Counted from the first letter of the stretch, positions 9,541 through 19,482 are shown. The stretch is 64,000 bases of DNA from Thauera sp. K11 (GCF_002354895.1 NZ_CP023439.1:4650001-4714000), one strand, 5' to 3'. Notes: generated by a model not told the origin, from the letters alone. Program-made: numbers and translations.

Positions 9541-9557
9541 AAGGTACGGAACTTGCA
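9541..9557 (+). promoter_or_regulatory. Candidate sigma-54 promoter of the fdn operon
   Basis: The sequence AAGGTACGGAACTTGCA has GG (9543-9544) and GC (9555-9556) separated by exactly 10 bases. It matches the -24/-12 consensus TGGCACG-N4-TTGCA at most positions. It lies about 98 bases upstream of the fdnG ATG and behind the htpX terminator. No sigma-54 activator gene is in the window. Confidence 0.6.
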
Positions 9558-9653
9558 CCGTCGACCGGTGCCGTCCAACGGGCGGGTTTGCTGCGGCCGC
9601 GCCATCGGGGTGGCGCGGGTCTTCCCGCCATACGCAACCGGAGATCAGTCGAC

Positions 9654-12600
9654 ATGAAACTGTCACGACGCCAGTTCTTCAAGGTGGCTGCCGGAGGTCT
9701 GACCGGATCGAGCCTGGTCGCGATGGGCTTCTCGCCCGCCGCGGCCCTCGCCGAAGTCCGCACCTTCAAGCTCGCGCGCACCACCGAAACGCGCAACACC
9801 TGTCCGTACTGTTCGGTGGGGTGCGGCATCATCATGTACAGCCTGGGCGACCAGGCCAAGAACGTCCATGCCGACATCATCCACATCGAGGGCGATCCGG
9901 ATCACCCGGTCAACCGCGGCACGCTGTGTCCGAAGGGCGCGGGGCTGCTCGATTTCGTGCATAGCAGGAACCGGCTGAAATATCCGGAAGTGCGGGAACC
10001 GGGCAGCCGCGAATGGAAGCGGATCGGTTGGGACGAAGCCTTCGGGCGCATCGCCAGTCTGATGAAGGAAGACCGCGACGCCAACTTCATCGCCAGGAAC
10101 GACGATGGCGCCACCGTCAATCGCTGGCTCACCACCGGTTTCCTGGCCGCCTCGGCCTCCAGCAACGAATCGGGCTACATCACGCACAAGGTGGTGCGCA
10201 GCCTGGGGATGCTCGCATTCGATAACCAGGCGCGTGTCTGACACGGCCCGACGGTGGCAAGTCTTGCCCCGACGTACGGCCGTGGAGCCATGACCAATCA
10301 CTGGACCGACATCAAGAATGCGGACGTGATCCTGATCATGGGCGGCAACGCCGCCGAAGCCCATCCCTGCGGCTTCAAGTGGGTGACCGAAGCAAAGGCG
10401 AAGAACAAGGCCCGCCTGGTGGTGGTGGACCCGCGCTTCACGCGGTCGGCCGCGCTCGCGGATCTCTACGCGCCCATCCGCACCGGCACCGACATCGCCT
10501 TCCTCGGCGGGGTGATCAACCACCTGATCGCTGGCGGCAAGGTGCACATGGACTACATCAAGTCCTACACCGACATGAGCTATGTGGTGAAGGACGAGTT
10601 CGCGTTCGCGGACGGCTTCTTCTCGGGGTACGACGCCGAAAAGCGCAGGTACGACAAGTCGAGCTGGGAATACGAGATCGGCGCGGACGGCTACGTCCAG
10701 ACCGACCCGACGCTGGAACATCCGCACTGCGTCTGGAACCTGATGAAGGCGCACTTCAGCCGCTACACGCCCGAGATGGTCGAGAAGATCTGCGGCACGC
10801 CGAAGGACAAGTTCCTGCAGGTCGCCGAACTGCTCGCATCGACCCACACGCCGGACCGGGTGATGACCATACTGTACGCACTGGGGTGGACGCAGCATTC
10901 GACCGGTTCGCAGATGATCCGCACCGCAGCGATGGTGCAGTTGCTGCTGGGCAACATCGGCCGTGCCGGCGGTGGCGTGAACGCCTTGCGCGGCCACTCC
11001 AACATCCAGGGCCTGACCGACCTCGGCCTGCTGTCCAACCTGCTGCCCGGCTACCTGACGCTGCCGGGCGACAAGGAAACCGATTACGCGCAGTACATCG
11101 CCCGCCGCGCGCCCAAGCCGATGCGGCCCGGCCAGCTCTCCTACTGGCAGAACTACGGCAAGTTCCACGTCAGCCTGATGAAAGCGTGGTACGGCGCCGC
11201 GGCGACGAAGGAGAACGACTGGGCGTTCGACTACCTGCCCAAGCTCGACAAGACCTACGACGTGCTGCAGGTCTTCGAGCTGATGCACCAGGGCAGGATG
11301 AACGGCTACGTCGCGCAGGGCTTCAACCCGCTCAACTCCTTCCCCAACAAGGCGAAGGTGGGCGCCGCGCTGGCCAAGCTCAAGTTCCTCGTCATCATCG
11401 ACCCGCTCGCCACCGAAACCTCGGAGTTCTGGCAGAACCACGGCGAGTTCAACGACGTGGACCCGGCCGCGATCGCCACCACGGTGTTCCGCCTGCCCTC
11501 CACCTGCTTCGCCGAGGAGGACGGCGCCATCGTCAATTCCGGCCGCTGGCTGCAGTGGCACTGGAAGGGTGCCGAGCCGCCGGGCGAGGCGAAGTCCGAT
11601 CCGGAGATCATGGCCGGCATCTTCCTGCGCATGCGCGAGATGTACCGCAAGGACGGCGGCGCCTTCCCCGACCCGATCCTCGATCTCGTCTGGCCCTACA
11701 AGGTTGCGCACCAGCCGACTTCCGAGGAGCTGGCGAAGGAGTACAACGGCAAGGCGCTGGCCGACCAGACCGATCCGAAGGACCCGGCCAGGGTACTGAA
11801 GAAGGCCGGCGAACTGGTTGACGGCTTCGCCCAGCTCAAGGACGACGGCTCGACCGCCTGCGGCTGCTGGATCTTCTCCGGCGCGTGGACCGAGAAGGGC
11901 AACATGATGGCCCGCCGCGACAATGCCGATCCTTACCGTAACGGCCAGACGCTCGGCTGGGCGTTCGCCTGGCCGGCCAACCGGCGCATCCTGTACAACC
12001 GCGCGTCCGCCGATCCCGCCGGCAAGCCGTGGGACCCGAAGCGCGGGCAGGTGTGGTGGGACGCGGCGCAGGGCCGCTGGGCGGGTTCGGACGTGCCCGA
12101 CTTCAAGCCCGACTCCGCCCCCGAGGAAGGGATGGGGCCCTTCATCATGAATGCCGAGGGCGTGGCGCGCTTCTTTGCCCGCGGCATGATGAACGAGGGA
12201 CCGTTCCCCGAGCACTACGAACCCTTCGAGACCCCCATCGGTGTCAATCCCATGCATCCGGGAAACCCCAGGGCCACTTCCAACCCGGCCGCGCGGGTGT
12301 TCAAGGGCGACATGGAAGCCTTCGGCCGGGCCAGCGAGTTTCCCTATGCGGCGACGACCTACCGCCTGACCGAGCACTTCCACTTCTGGACCAAGCACGT
12401 CGAGTCCAACGCCATCACCCAGCCCGAGCAGTTCGTCGAGATCGGCGAGGTGCTGGCGGCGGAAAAGGGCATCGCGGCGGGCGACCGCGTCAAGGTCAGT
12501 TCCAACCGGGGCTACATCAAGGCGGTGGCGGTGGTCACCAAGCGCCTGCAACCGCTGACGGTGGACGGCAAGACGGTGCACCACGTCGGGATTCCCCTGC

Positions 12601-12725
12601 ACTGGGGCTTCAAGGGCGTGGCGAAGAACGGCTTCATCACCAACACGCTGACGCCCTTCGTCGGCGACGGGAACACGCAGACGCCCGAGTTCAAGTCCTT
12701 CCTCGTCAACGTCGAGAAAGCCTGA
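9654..12725 (+). CDS. fdnG: Formate dehydrogenase, catalytic alpha subunit (selenoprotein)
   Basis: This molybdopterin bis-MGD formate dehydrogenase has 1023 residues with selenocysteine at position 196 (in-frame UGA, 10239-10241). The N-terminus [16 protein letters not shown] is a Tat signal, so the enzyme is periplasmic. [15 protein letters not shown] with GTLCPKGAG downstream binds a [4Fe-4S] cluster. The residues around Sec ([25 protein letters not shown]) match E. coli FdnG, which also has Sec196 and 1015 residues. It oxidises formate and passes electrons to FdnH and FdnI. The coding sequence must be read through the UGA; otherwise it would be split at the active site. It starts the fdnGHI-fdhE-selA operon. 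Confidence 0.96.
10239..10275 (+). promoter_or_regulatory. Sec codon (UGA) and bacterial SECIS-like hairpin
   Basis: Directly after the UGA the mRNA can fold GGCAA (10256-10260) against TTGCC (10264-10268). GG/CC pairs outside a bulged U at 10255 extend the stem, leaving a three-base loop GUC. The distance from the UGA and the small apical loop with a bulged U resemble the SelB-binding SECIS of E. coli fdn/fdh mRNAs. Confidence 0.8.
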
Positions 12726-12735
12726 GGAGATCGCC

Positions 12736-13629
12736 ATGGCACTGCAATCGCTGGACATCGCCAAGCGTTCGGCCACGACCACCGAGCCGCCCCAGGCACG
12801 CAGGACCACCGAGGTCGCCAAGCTCATCGACGTCTCCAGGTGCATCGGCTGCAAAGCCTGCCAGGTGGCGTGCATGCAGTGGAACGACCTGCGCGACGAA
12901 ATTGGCACCTGTGCCGGCACCTACGACAACCCGCGCGACCTGACCGACCAGTCGTGGACCGTCATGCGCTACGCGGAAGCCGAGACCGACCGCGGCCTCG
13001 AATGGCTGATCCGCAAGGACGGCTGCATGCACTGCGAGGATCCGGGCTGCCTGCGGGCCTGTCCGTCGCCCGGGGCGATCATCAAGTACTCGAACGGCAT
13101 CGTCGACTTCCACCAGGAGAACTGCATCGGCTGCGGCTACTGCATCACCGGCTGTCCGTTCGACATCCCGCGCATCTCGAAGAAGGACGGCAAGGCGTAC
13201 AAGTGCTCGCTGTGCTCCGACCGCGTCGCGGTCGGCCTGGAGCCCGCCTGCGTCAAGGTCTGTCCCACCGGCTGCATCGGCTTCGGCTCCAAGGAGGACA
13301 TGACCGAACTGGCCGGGGAACGCGTGGCCGAACTCAAGGAGCGCGGCTTCGTCAACGCGGGCCTCTACGACCCGCCCGGCGTGGGCGGCACGCACGTCAT
13401 GTATGTGCTCAACCACGCCGACCAGCCGGGCCTGTACAGCGGCCTGCCGGCCGAGCCGGCGATCTCGTCCGCCGTCTCGCTGTGGAAGGGCATCACCAAG
13501 CCGCTGGCGATGGCCGGCATCGCCGCCGCGGCGCTGGGCGGCCTGTTCCACTACGTGATGAAGGGCCCGAACGAAGTGTCGAAGGAAGTCGAGGCCGAAG
13601 TCGACAAGGAACTGGAGGGCGAAAAATGA
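12736..13629 (+). CDS. fdnH: Formate dehydrogenase iron-sulfur beta subunit
   Basis: The 297-residue electron-transfer subunit has four ferredoxin-like cysteine groups: [37 protein letters not shown], and CSLCSDRV with [10 protein letters not shown]. These are expected to hold four [4Fe-4S] clusters. A single C-terminal membrane helix ([19 protein letters not shown], about residues 256-274) anchors it facing the periplasm, as in E. coli FdnH/FdoH. It lies 10 bases after fdnG and overlaps fdnI by four bases (ATGA), so translation is coupled. The charged tail after the anchor ([17 protein letters not shown]) is ordinary. Confidence 0.95.
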   Translation: MALQSLDIAKRSATTTEPPQARRTTEVAKLIDVSRCIGCKACQVACMQWNDLRDEIGTCAGTYDNPRDLTDQSWTVMRYAEAETDRGLEWLIRKDGCMHCEDPGCLRACPSPGAIIKYSNGIVDFHQENCIGCGYCITGCPFDIPRISKKDGKAYKCSLCSDRVAVGLEPACVKVCPTGCIGFGSKEDMTELAGERVAELKERGFVNAGLYDPPGVGGTHVMYVLNHADQPGLYSGLPAEPAISSAVSLWKGITKPLAMAGIAAAALGGLFHYVMKGPNEVSKEVEAEVDKELEGEK

Positions 13630-14252
13630 TCCGCGATCCGTCCGACCTGCAGCGGTATACCGCTTCGGAGCGCGCCAACCACTGGGTGGTGGGCATCTGC
13701 TTCATCCTGCTCGCGCTGTCCGGGCTGGCCCTGTTCCATCCGGCGCTGTTTCCGCTCACCTACCTGTTCGGCGGCGGGACGTGGACGCGCATCCTGCACC
13801 CCTTCATCGGCGTCGTGATGATGCTGTTCTTCGTGGTGATGTTCTTCCGCTTCCGGCATCTCAACCGCATGACCGGCACCGACTGGGAATGGGTGAAGCG
13901 GGCGAGGGAGATGGTCGATGGCGACGACCACAACATGCCGATCCAGGGCAAGTACAACGGCGGCCAGAAGCTGCTGTTCTGGTTCCTCGGGCTGGCGATG
14001 CTGGTGCTCTTCGTCTCCGGCATCGTGATCTGGCGCGCCTACTTCTCGGCCTACTTCCCGATCGGCGCGGTACGCCTCGGCGCCGTGCTGCACGCGGCAT
14101 TCGCGGTGCTGATGATCATCGCCATCATCGTGCACGTGTATGCCGCGATCTGGGTCCGTGGCACCATCCGCGCCATGCTGTACGGCACCGTCACCCGGGC
14201 GTGGGCGAAGCAGCACCACCGCGCCTGGTACCGCCAGATGACCGGCAAGTGA
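13626..14252 (+). CDS. fdnI: Formate dehydrogenase cytochrome b556 gamma subunit
   Basis: This 208-residue integral membrane cytochrome b has four predicted transmembrane helices. Histidines in [30 protein letters not shown] and [10 protein letters not shown] are likely ligands of two b hemes. It receives electrons from FdnH and reduces the quinone pool, completing a proton-motive redox loop with a quinol-using reductase such as nitrate reductase. The start overlaps the fdnH stop. The length is close to that of E. coli FdnI (217). Confidence 0.95.
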   Translation: MIRDPSDLQRYTASERANHWVVGICFILLALSGLALFHPALFPLTYLFGGGTWTRILHPFIGVVMMLFFVVMFFRFRHLNRMTGTDWEWVKRAREMVDGDDHNMPIQGKYNGGQKLLFWFLGLAMLVLFVSGIVIWRAYFSAYFPIGAVRLGAVLHAAFAVLMIIAIIVHVYAAIWVRGTIRAMLYGTVTRAWAKQHHRAWYRQMTGK

Positions 14253-14341
14253 GCGCCGACGGCCTGCCCGCCCGCGTACCGGCGGGCAGGCAGGACCTTC
14301 CCCGCAACAGGGCCGGCGAGGCCCTGTCTTTCTGGACCGAC

Positions 14342-15271
14342 ATGCAGAAACTGCTCTCCCCGGAAGAAATCGCCGTCTCCGCGAGCGGCGAAGGCAGCAC
14401 CAACCGCCTGCCCGCCGCGCGCGTCTTCGCCGACCGTGCCGCGCGCCTGCGCACCCTGGCGGAAGGGCATGCGATGGGCGACTTCCTGCTGTTCGCGGCG
14501 CGCCTGGCCCAGGCCCAGCAAACCCTGCTGGACCGGCGGCCGCCCGCGGCGCCTCCTGATTCCGCCTGGCTGGGACGCTGCCGGCAGCACGGCATGCCGC
14601 CCCTCGACGCGCAGGGCGCGCCGCTGCCGGCGGACTGGCGCGACGTCCTGCTGGCTCTGGCGGCGGAGGCCGCGCCGCACGCGCCGGCCGGCCTGCAGCA
14701 GGCCGTCGGCGAACTGCGCGCCGTGCCGGCGGCGCGCATCGAGGCGCTGGCCCGCGCCATCCTGCGCGCCGACGAGCAACTGGCCGATCCGCTCGAACTG
14801 GCGCTCGCGCCGCTGGCCGGCGCCGCGCTGCAGGTGCTGTGGACGGCGCGTGCGCTGGCGCTGCAGCCCGGCGACCTGCCCGCCGGCTTCGAGGACAGCC
14901 TGTGCCCCGCCTGCGGTTCGCACCCGGTCGCCTCCATCGTGCGCATCGGCGACGCCGGCCACGGCGTGCGCTACGCCACCTGCAGCCTGTGCGCCTGCGA
15001 ATGGCACGTCACCCGCATCAAGTGCGTGCCCTGCCACAACACCCGCGGCATCGCCTACCTGAACCTCGAAGGCGGAGCCGGCGCCCTGCATCCGGCGGTC
15101 AAGGCCGAGACCTGTCCGGAATGCCGCGGCAGCCTCAAGATCGTGTCGATGGAAAAGGACCCGATGGCGGACGCTTTCGCCGACGACCTCGCCACCCTCG
15201 CGCTTGACATGCTGGTCGACGAAGCCGGCTTCCACCGCGCCGGCAGAAACCTGTTCCTGTTCATGCCCTAG
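14342..15271 (+). CDS. fdhE: Formate dehydrogenase accessory protein FdhE
   Basis: The 309-residue soluble protein has paired CXXC motifs in its C-terminal half (LCPACGSHP, CSLCACEWH, CVPCHNTRG, CPECRG), which bind iron in E. coli FdhE. FdhE is needed for activity of membrane-bound formate dehydrogenases and interacts with the catalytic subunit. The length equals E. coli FdhE. The start at ATG 14342 was chosen because homologues begin near here; an in-frame GTG at 14249 overlaps the fdnI stop and would add about 31 unusual residues. The gene lies between fdnI and selA in one transcription unit. Confidence 0.92.
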   Translation: MQKLLSPEEIAVSASGEGSTNRLPAARVFADRAARLRTLAEGHAMGDFLLFAARLAQAQQTLLDRRPPAAPPDSAWLGRCRQHGMPPLDAQGAPLPADWRDVLLALAAEAAPHAPAGLQQAVGELRAVPAARIEALARAILRADEQLADPLELALAPLAGAALQVLWTARALALQPGDLPAGFEDSLCPACGSHPVASIVRIGDAGHGVRYATCSLCACEWHVTRIKCVPCHNTRGIAYLNLEGGAGALHPAVKAETCPECRGSLKIVSMEKDPMADAFADDLATLALDMLVDEAGFHRAGRNLFLFMP

Positions 15272-15283
15272 GAGCGTTCAACG

Positions 15284-16717
15284 ATGGCGTCCATGGTCCA
15301 TGGCACCACGTCCGCAGCCGACGACAACACCGCCTACCGCGCCCTGCCCGGCATGGACCGCCTGCTCGCCGCGGCACGGGCGCTGGTCGAGACCCACGGG
15401 CACGACGAAACCACCCGCGCGCTGCGCGAAGCGCTGGCCGCGGCGCGCGAGCGGATCGGCGCGGGAGCGGCCTGCCCCGACGATGCCGCCCTGCTGCAGG
15501 ATGCCCAGGCCCGCCTCGCCGCCCGCGCCGCGCCGCGCCTCAGGCGCGTCTTCAACCTCACCGGCACCGTGCTCCACACCAACCTCGGCCGCGCCGTGCT
15601 GCCCGACGAAGCGATCGCGGCGATGGTGGAGGCAGCACGCTCGCCCTGCGCGCTCGAATACGACGTGGACTCCGGCGGGCGTGGCGACCGCGACGACGTC
15701 GTCGTCGAACTGCTGCGGGAACTCACCGGCGCGGAGGCCGCCACGGTGGTGAACAACAACGCCGCCGCCGTCTTCCTGCTGCTGAACACGCTCGCCGCCC
15801 GCCGGGAGGTCATCGTGTCGCGCGGGGAACTGGTCGAGATCGGCGGCGCCTTCCGCGTGCCCGACATCATGAAGCGCGCCGGCGCCCGCCTCGTCGAGGT
15901 CGGCTGCACCAACCGCACCCATGCGCGCGATTTCGAGGACGCCATCGGCCCGCGCACCGGCCTGCTGATGAAGGTGCACACCAGCAACTACGCGATCGAG
16001 GGCTTCACCGCCAGCGTCGCCGCGGCCGACATGGCCCGCATCGCCCATGCCCGCGGCCTGCCCTTCGTCGAGGACCTGGGCAGCGGCACGCTCACCGATC
16101 TCACTCGCTGGGGGCTGCCGCACGAACCCACGCCGCGCGAGGCGATCGCCGCCGGTGCCGACCTGGTGAGCTTTTCCGGCGACAAGCTGCTCGGCGGCCC
16201 GCAGGCCGGCATCCTCGTCGGGCGCCGCGACCTGATCGCGAAGATCAAGAAGAATCCGCTGAAGCGCGCACTGCGCGTGGGCAAGATCACGCTCGCCGCG
16301 CTGGAGGCGGTGCTGCGCCTGTACCGCGACCCGGACAGCCTGCCGCAGCGCCTCGCCACGCTGCGCCTGCTCACCCGGCCGTGCGACGAGATCCTTGCCC
16401 AGGCCGAGCGGCTGCGTCCGGCGGTCGCCGCGGCGGTGGCCGGCTGGCCGCTCGCGGTGGGCGTGGAGCCGATGCTGTCGCAGATCGGCTCGGGCAGCCT
16501 GCCGGTGGATCGCCTGCCGTCCGCCGGCCTGGTCTTCCGCCCGGCGGGCCGCAAGGGCGGGGTGCTGAACCGGCTCGAGGCGGCATTGCGCGGCCTGCCG
16601 CTGCCGGTCATCGGCCGCGTTGCCGACAATGCGCTGCATCTCGACCTGCGCTGCCTGCAGGCGGAGGACGAGCCTGCCTTCGTCGCCCAGTTCCGCGCCG
16701 GGATCGGACCATGCTGA
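15284..16717 (+). CDS. selA: L-seryl-tRNA(Sec) selenium transferase
   Basis: This 477-residue PLP enzyme converts Ser-tRNA(Sec) to Sec-tRNA(Sec) using selenophosphate. The family core is visible in [38 protein letters not shown] and the cofactor site [16 protein letters not shown], where Lys301 should bind [11 protein letters not shown] carries the preceding Asp. The length is slightly above that of E. coli SelA (463). Its place behind fdhE ties selenocysteine supply to the selenoprotein FdnG. The partner genes selB and selC were not found nearby; the next genes are unrelated. Confidence 0.95.
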   Translation: MASMVHGTTSAADDNTAYRALPGMDRLLAAARALVETHGHDETTRALREALAAARERIGAGAACPDDAALLQDAQARLAARAAPRLRRVFNLTGTVLHTNLGRAVLPDEAIAAMVEAARSPCALEYDVDSGGRGDRDDVVVELLRELTGAEAATVVNNNAAAVFLLLNTLAARREVIVSRGELVEIGGAFRVPDIMKRAGARLVEVGCTNRTHARDFEDAIGPRTGLLMKVHTSNYAIEGFTASVAAADMARIAHARGLPFVEDLGSGTLTDLTRWGLPHEPTPREAIAAGADLVSFSGDKLLGGPQAGILVGRRDLIAKIKKNPLKRALRVGKITLAALEAVLRLYRDPDSLPQRLATLRLLTRPCDEILAQAERLRPAVAAAVAGWPLAVGVEPMLSQIGSGSLPVDRLPSAGLVFRPAGRKGGVLNRLEAALRGLPLPVIGRVADNALHLDLRCLQAEDEPAFVAQFRAGIGPC

Positions 16718-16943
16718 CGGCCCTTCGCTGCTGCGCAACGGAAGGCCGGCTTTGCATCGCCGGGCCGTCTTGCAGGTGCGGACCGATGCTCCGCGAGATT
16801 CCTGCGTCACCCTCCCGGAGGGAGCGGAGTGCCTCCTGCGGGCGACCGGGCGGAGGCGCTCATGGTCCCGGCCGTCGCGGCGGGCGCCAGTCGGGTGCGG
16901 TCTTGCTGCGGTAGATTGCGGCTTTCAACCTCGAGCGATCCCC

Positions 16944-17420
16944 ATGCCCTTGCTGCGCGGCTGCGAGTTTCCGGACCGGCTCCTCTACCGCCCGGAGAGC
17001 CACCTGTGGTTCGCGCCCCTGGGCGCCGGGCGCTTCCGGGTTGGCGTCACCCGTTTCGGCGTCGCCCTGTCGGGCGAGATTCTGCTGTTCACCCCCAAGC
17101 CGGTGGGCGTCGAACTGGCGGCGGGGCGCGGCTTCGGCCTGCTCGAGGCCGGCAAGACGGTCTTTCCGGTCAAGACCCCCTTCGCCGCGCGGCTGGCGTG
17201 CGCCAATGCGGCCCTCGATCCGTCCGCGCGGGAGATGAACCGCGACCCCTTCGCCGCGTGGCTCGTCGACCTCGAAAGCCTCGCCCCGCTGCCGCAGGAC
17301 CTGCTGCTGCGCTGGCCCGAGGCGCGTGCGCAGATCGAGCGGATCATGGACCGCTACGCCTTCCGCGACCTCGCCGATTTCGCCGCGCCGCTGTTCCACG
17401 AGGACGACCGTGACTTCTGA
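16944..17420 (+). CDS. GcvH-like lipoyl-carrier protein
   Basis: The 158-residue protein aligns with glycine cleavage H protein: LLYRPESHLWF corresponds to KYSKEHEWL, then FRVGVTRFGVALSGEILLF, then LLEAGKTVFPVKTP where GcvH has AESVKAASDIYAP. Lys71 occupies the lipoylation position and the Glu three residues before it is kept, so lipoylation is plausible. No gcvT or gcvP is nearby; the neighbours are DsrE-like and sulfide-dehydrogenase-like genes. GcvH-like lipoate-binding proteins (LbpA) serve in sulfur oxidation systems, so a sulfur-carrier role is more likely than glycine cleavage, but this is inference. It overlaps the next gene by 11 bases. The 226 bases between selA and this gene hold no feature I can support. 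Confidence 0.7.
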   Translation: MPLLRGCEFPDRLLYRPESHLWFAPLGAGRFRVGVTRFGVALSGEILLFTPKPVGVELAAGRGFGLLEAGKTVFPVKTPFAARLACANAALDPSAREMNRDPFAAWLVDLESLAPLPQDLLLRWPEARAQIERIMDRYAFRDLADFAAPLFHEDDRDF

Positions 17421-17802
17421 GACGCGCGCCGAAAAGCTCGCCATCCTCGTATGGGCCGCCGACCCCGGCCGGCCGGAACTGTGCGCTACGCCCTTCTACT
17501 TCGCCGCGGCGGCGGCGGCGATGGATGCCGAGGTGGAGATGTACTTCACCGCCCGTTCGGTCGAGCTGCTGCGCAAGGGCATCGCGGAGGCGATCGAAGC
17601 CGCCGCCGGCAGCGGCAGGTCGGTGGCCGATTTCCGGCGCGACGCGCTGGCCCTGGGCGTCCGCCTGTATGCCTGCCCCGCGGCGATGGTCAGCCACGGC
17701 ATCGCGGACGCGGAGCTGATCCCCGAAGTCGCGGGGCAGGCCGGCGCGGCGGCCTACCTCGGCCGGGCCCTGGATACGGCATGGCGAACCCTGGGCTTCT
17801 GA
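17410..17802 (+). CDS. DsrE-like sulfur-relay family protein
   Basis: The 130-residue protein looks like the DsrE/DsrF-like family. An N-terminal strand (KLAILVWAADP) is followed by a helix over small residues, EVEMYFTARSVELL, and RLYACPAAM with Cys89 at the position where sulfur-relay members carry the persulfide cysteine. Such proteins hold or transfer sulfane sulfur or peroxiredoxin-type thiols. The start is GTG 17410, overlapping the GcvH-like gene, which implies translational coupling. The pairing of a lipoyl carrier with a DsrE-like protein supports a joint sulfur role. The partner and substrate are unknown. Confidence 0.7.
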   Translation: MTSETRAEKLAILVWAADPGRPELCATPFYFAAAAAAMDAEVEMYFTARSVELLRKGIAEAIEAAAGSGRSVADFRRDALALGVRLYACPAAMVSHGIADAELIPEVAGQAGAAAYLGRALDTAWRTLGF

Positions 17803-18091
17803 GCGCGCCTTCGTCCGGAGGACGCTACCCTGGACAAAACAGGTCGCCTGTAGTCTGATCCGGCGCGGGGCGCCGGTCCGCTCCCCGTCGTGCGGACCTC
17901 GGCCCCGCCAGGCAGGCGCAGCCCGTCCGCGCCGCGCCACCCGAATACCCGGACACAGGGTGCCGATTCGCATATCGGCCGTCCGGACCGGCGGTCTTCA
18001 TCCGCCACCCATCAGCCCGGCCGCGAGGCCGGGTGCTTAAGCCCCGGCGGCATCCCGCACCGGGGCGGCTGTGTTTGACCGGGAGACATCG
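17803..18091. other. Intergenic leader with two tandem GC hairpins
   Basis: No gene is seen in these 289 bases. Just before the next start codon two hairpins stand in tandem: CCCGGCC-GCGA-GGCCGGG (18016-18033, with a GNRA-type tetraloop) and GCCCCGG / CCGGGGC (18041-18047 and 18060-18066). There is no T-run. They could be a transcript-end structure, a 5' leader structure or a processing site. They do not match a riboswitch I know. Confidence 0.5.
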
Positions 18092-19474
18092 ATGACACAC
18101 GACCACAGCGCCTCGCGCAGGCGCTTTCTGGCGTCGGCCGGCGCACTGGCTGCCGGGGCCGCCGCCCCGCCGGCACTCGCCCAGGGCTCGGCGCCGAATC
18201 CGCCCGCGGCCGGCGGGCTGCCCTACCTGATCGGCCGTTCCACCGACACGCTGATCCCGCGCGGCAAGGTGCCGCGGGTGGTCATCTGCGGCGGCGGCTG
18301 GGGCGGGGTCACCGCGGCCAAGTACCTACGCCGGCTCGCCCCCCACCTCGAGGTGGTGCTGCTCGAGCGCAACCCGGTGTTCTTCTCCTGCCCGATGAGC
18401 AACAAGTGGCTGGTCGACGTGGTGGACACCCAGTTCCTCACCCACGACTACCTCGGCGTGTCGGAGAAGTACGGCTACCGCTTCATCCAGACCGAGATCC
18501 TGGAGATCGAGCGCGACCGCAAGCAGGTCGTCACCGCGGCCGGCGGCCTGCACTACGACTACCTGATCCTGTCGCCCGGCATCCGCTACAACTACGAAGC
18601 CTGGTTCGCCAACGACCGCCGCATGGCCGAAGCCACGCGCGCACGCTTTCCGGCGGCCTACATCCCGAGCGCGGAACACTTCCACCTCAAGCGCGCGCTG
18701 CAGGACTTCAGGGGCGGGCACCTGGTCATGACGCTGCCACCACCGCCGCAGCGCTGCCCGCCCAGCCCCTACGAGCGCGCCTGCCTGATCGCGTCGATGT
18801 TCAGGAACAAGAAGATTCCCGGCCGGATCACCATCCTCGACCACAAGGACGGCGTGCGCCCGATCGGCCCCGGCTTCCGCGCCGCGTTCGAAGAGCTGTA
18901 CAAGGACATCATCACCTACGTGCCGAATGCGCGCGTCGAGGAGATCGACCCGTTCAAGAAGCACATCCGCACCGAGGCGGGCGATTTCGACTTCGACCAC
19001 GCCATCCTGATGGCGCCGCACCAGGCCGGCGACCTCGCGTGGAAGGCCGGCGTGGTGCCGCCGCCCGGCCAGGGCAAGCCCGGCGGCGGCTGGGCCGACG
19101 TCGATCCGCTGTTCCTGCACGACCGCAAGGACAAGGACGTGTTCGTGATCGGCGACGCGGTGGGCTTCGTGTCCGAGCAATTCGCCTTCTACCCGAAGGC
19201 CGGCCATGTCGCCAACCGCCACGCGCGCATCGTTGCCAGGTACATCGCCGAACGCGAGGCCGGCCGCGAACCGACCTACCAGTTGCCGGACAACCTGTGC
19301 TTCATGATGGTCGACAGCAACCCGCAGGTCGGCATCTCGGTGCAGTTCGACTACAAGGTCAATGGCAAGGGCGTCATCGAACAGACCCAGATCGACTACA
19401 ACGAGCGCAAGCCCGAAACCGTGGGCGAGGACTTCAACTGGGCGCGCTTGATCTACGAAGACATGTTCGCGTGA
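18092..19474 (+). CDS. FCSD-like FAD-dependent sulfide dehydrogenase flavoprotein, Tat-exported
   Basis: The 460-residue protein has a Tat signal (ASRRRFLASAGALAAGAAA) and a dinucleotide-binding start VVICGGGWGGVTAAKYLRR. It has the layout of the flavoprotein subunit of flavocytochrome c sulfide dehydrogenase: the motif QRCPPSPYERACLIAS with one conserved Cys, an FAD segment FVIGDAVGF, and an FCSD-type C-terminal domain (VGISVQFDYKV). In characterised FccB the FAD segment reads GDAC and supplies the second redox Cys; here it is GDAV. Sulfide or polysulfide oxidation in the periplasm is likely, but the missing Cys makes the exact reaction uncertain. A ribosome site (GGGAGA) precedes ATG 18092. 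No FccA-type cytochrome is adjacent; a TlpA-like gene follows. Confidence 0.78.
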   Translation: MTHDHSASRRRFLASAGALAAGAAAPPALAQGSAPNPPAAGGLPYLIGRSTDTLIPRGKVPRVVICGGGWGGVTAAKYLRRLAPHLEVVLLERNPVFFSCPMSNKWLVDVVDTQFLTHDYLGVSEKYGYRFIQTEILEIERDRKQVVTAAGGLHYDYLILSPGIRYNYEAWFANDRRMAEATRARFPAAYIPSAEHFHLKRALQDFRGGHLVMTLPPPPQRCPPSPYERACLIASMFRNKKIPGRITILDHKDGVRPIGPGFRAAFEELYKDIITYVPNARVEEIDPFKKHIRTEAGDFDFDHAILMAPHQAGDLAWKAGVVPPPGQGKPGGGWADVDPLFLHDRKDKDVFVIGDAVGFVSEQFAFYPKAGHVANRHARIVARYIAEREAGREPTYQLPDNLCFMMVDSNPQVGISVQFDYKVNGKGVIEQTQIDYNERKPETVGEDFNWARLIYEDMFA

Positions 19475-19482
19475 GAGCGGCC

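Noticed and set aside
9654..10253. Formate dehydrogenase gene broken by a stop codon
   Set aside because: Both flanks are conserved, the codon is UGA at the known Sec position, and selA is in the same operon; it is read as selenocysteine.
16711..16943. selB start overlapping the selA stop (ATGCTGA)
   Set aside because: The frame after this ATG has no GTPase motif and looks like non-coding GC-rich DNA.
17985..18005. tRNA(Sec)-like anticodon arm (GGCGG-TCTTCAT-CCGCC) before the FCSD-like gene
   Set aside because: The loop lacks U33, UCA is not in the anticodon position, and no acceptor stem or T arm can be drawn.
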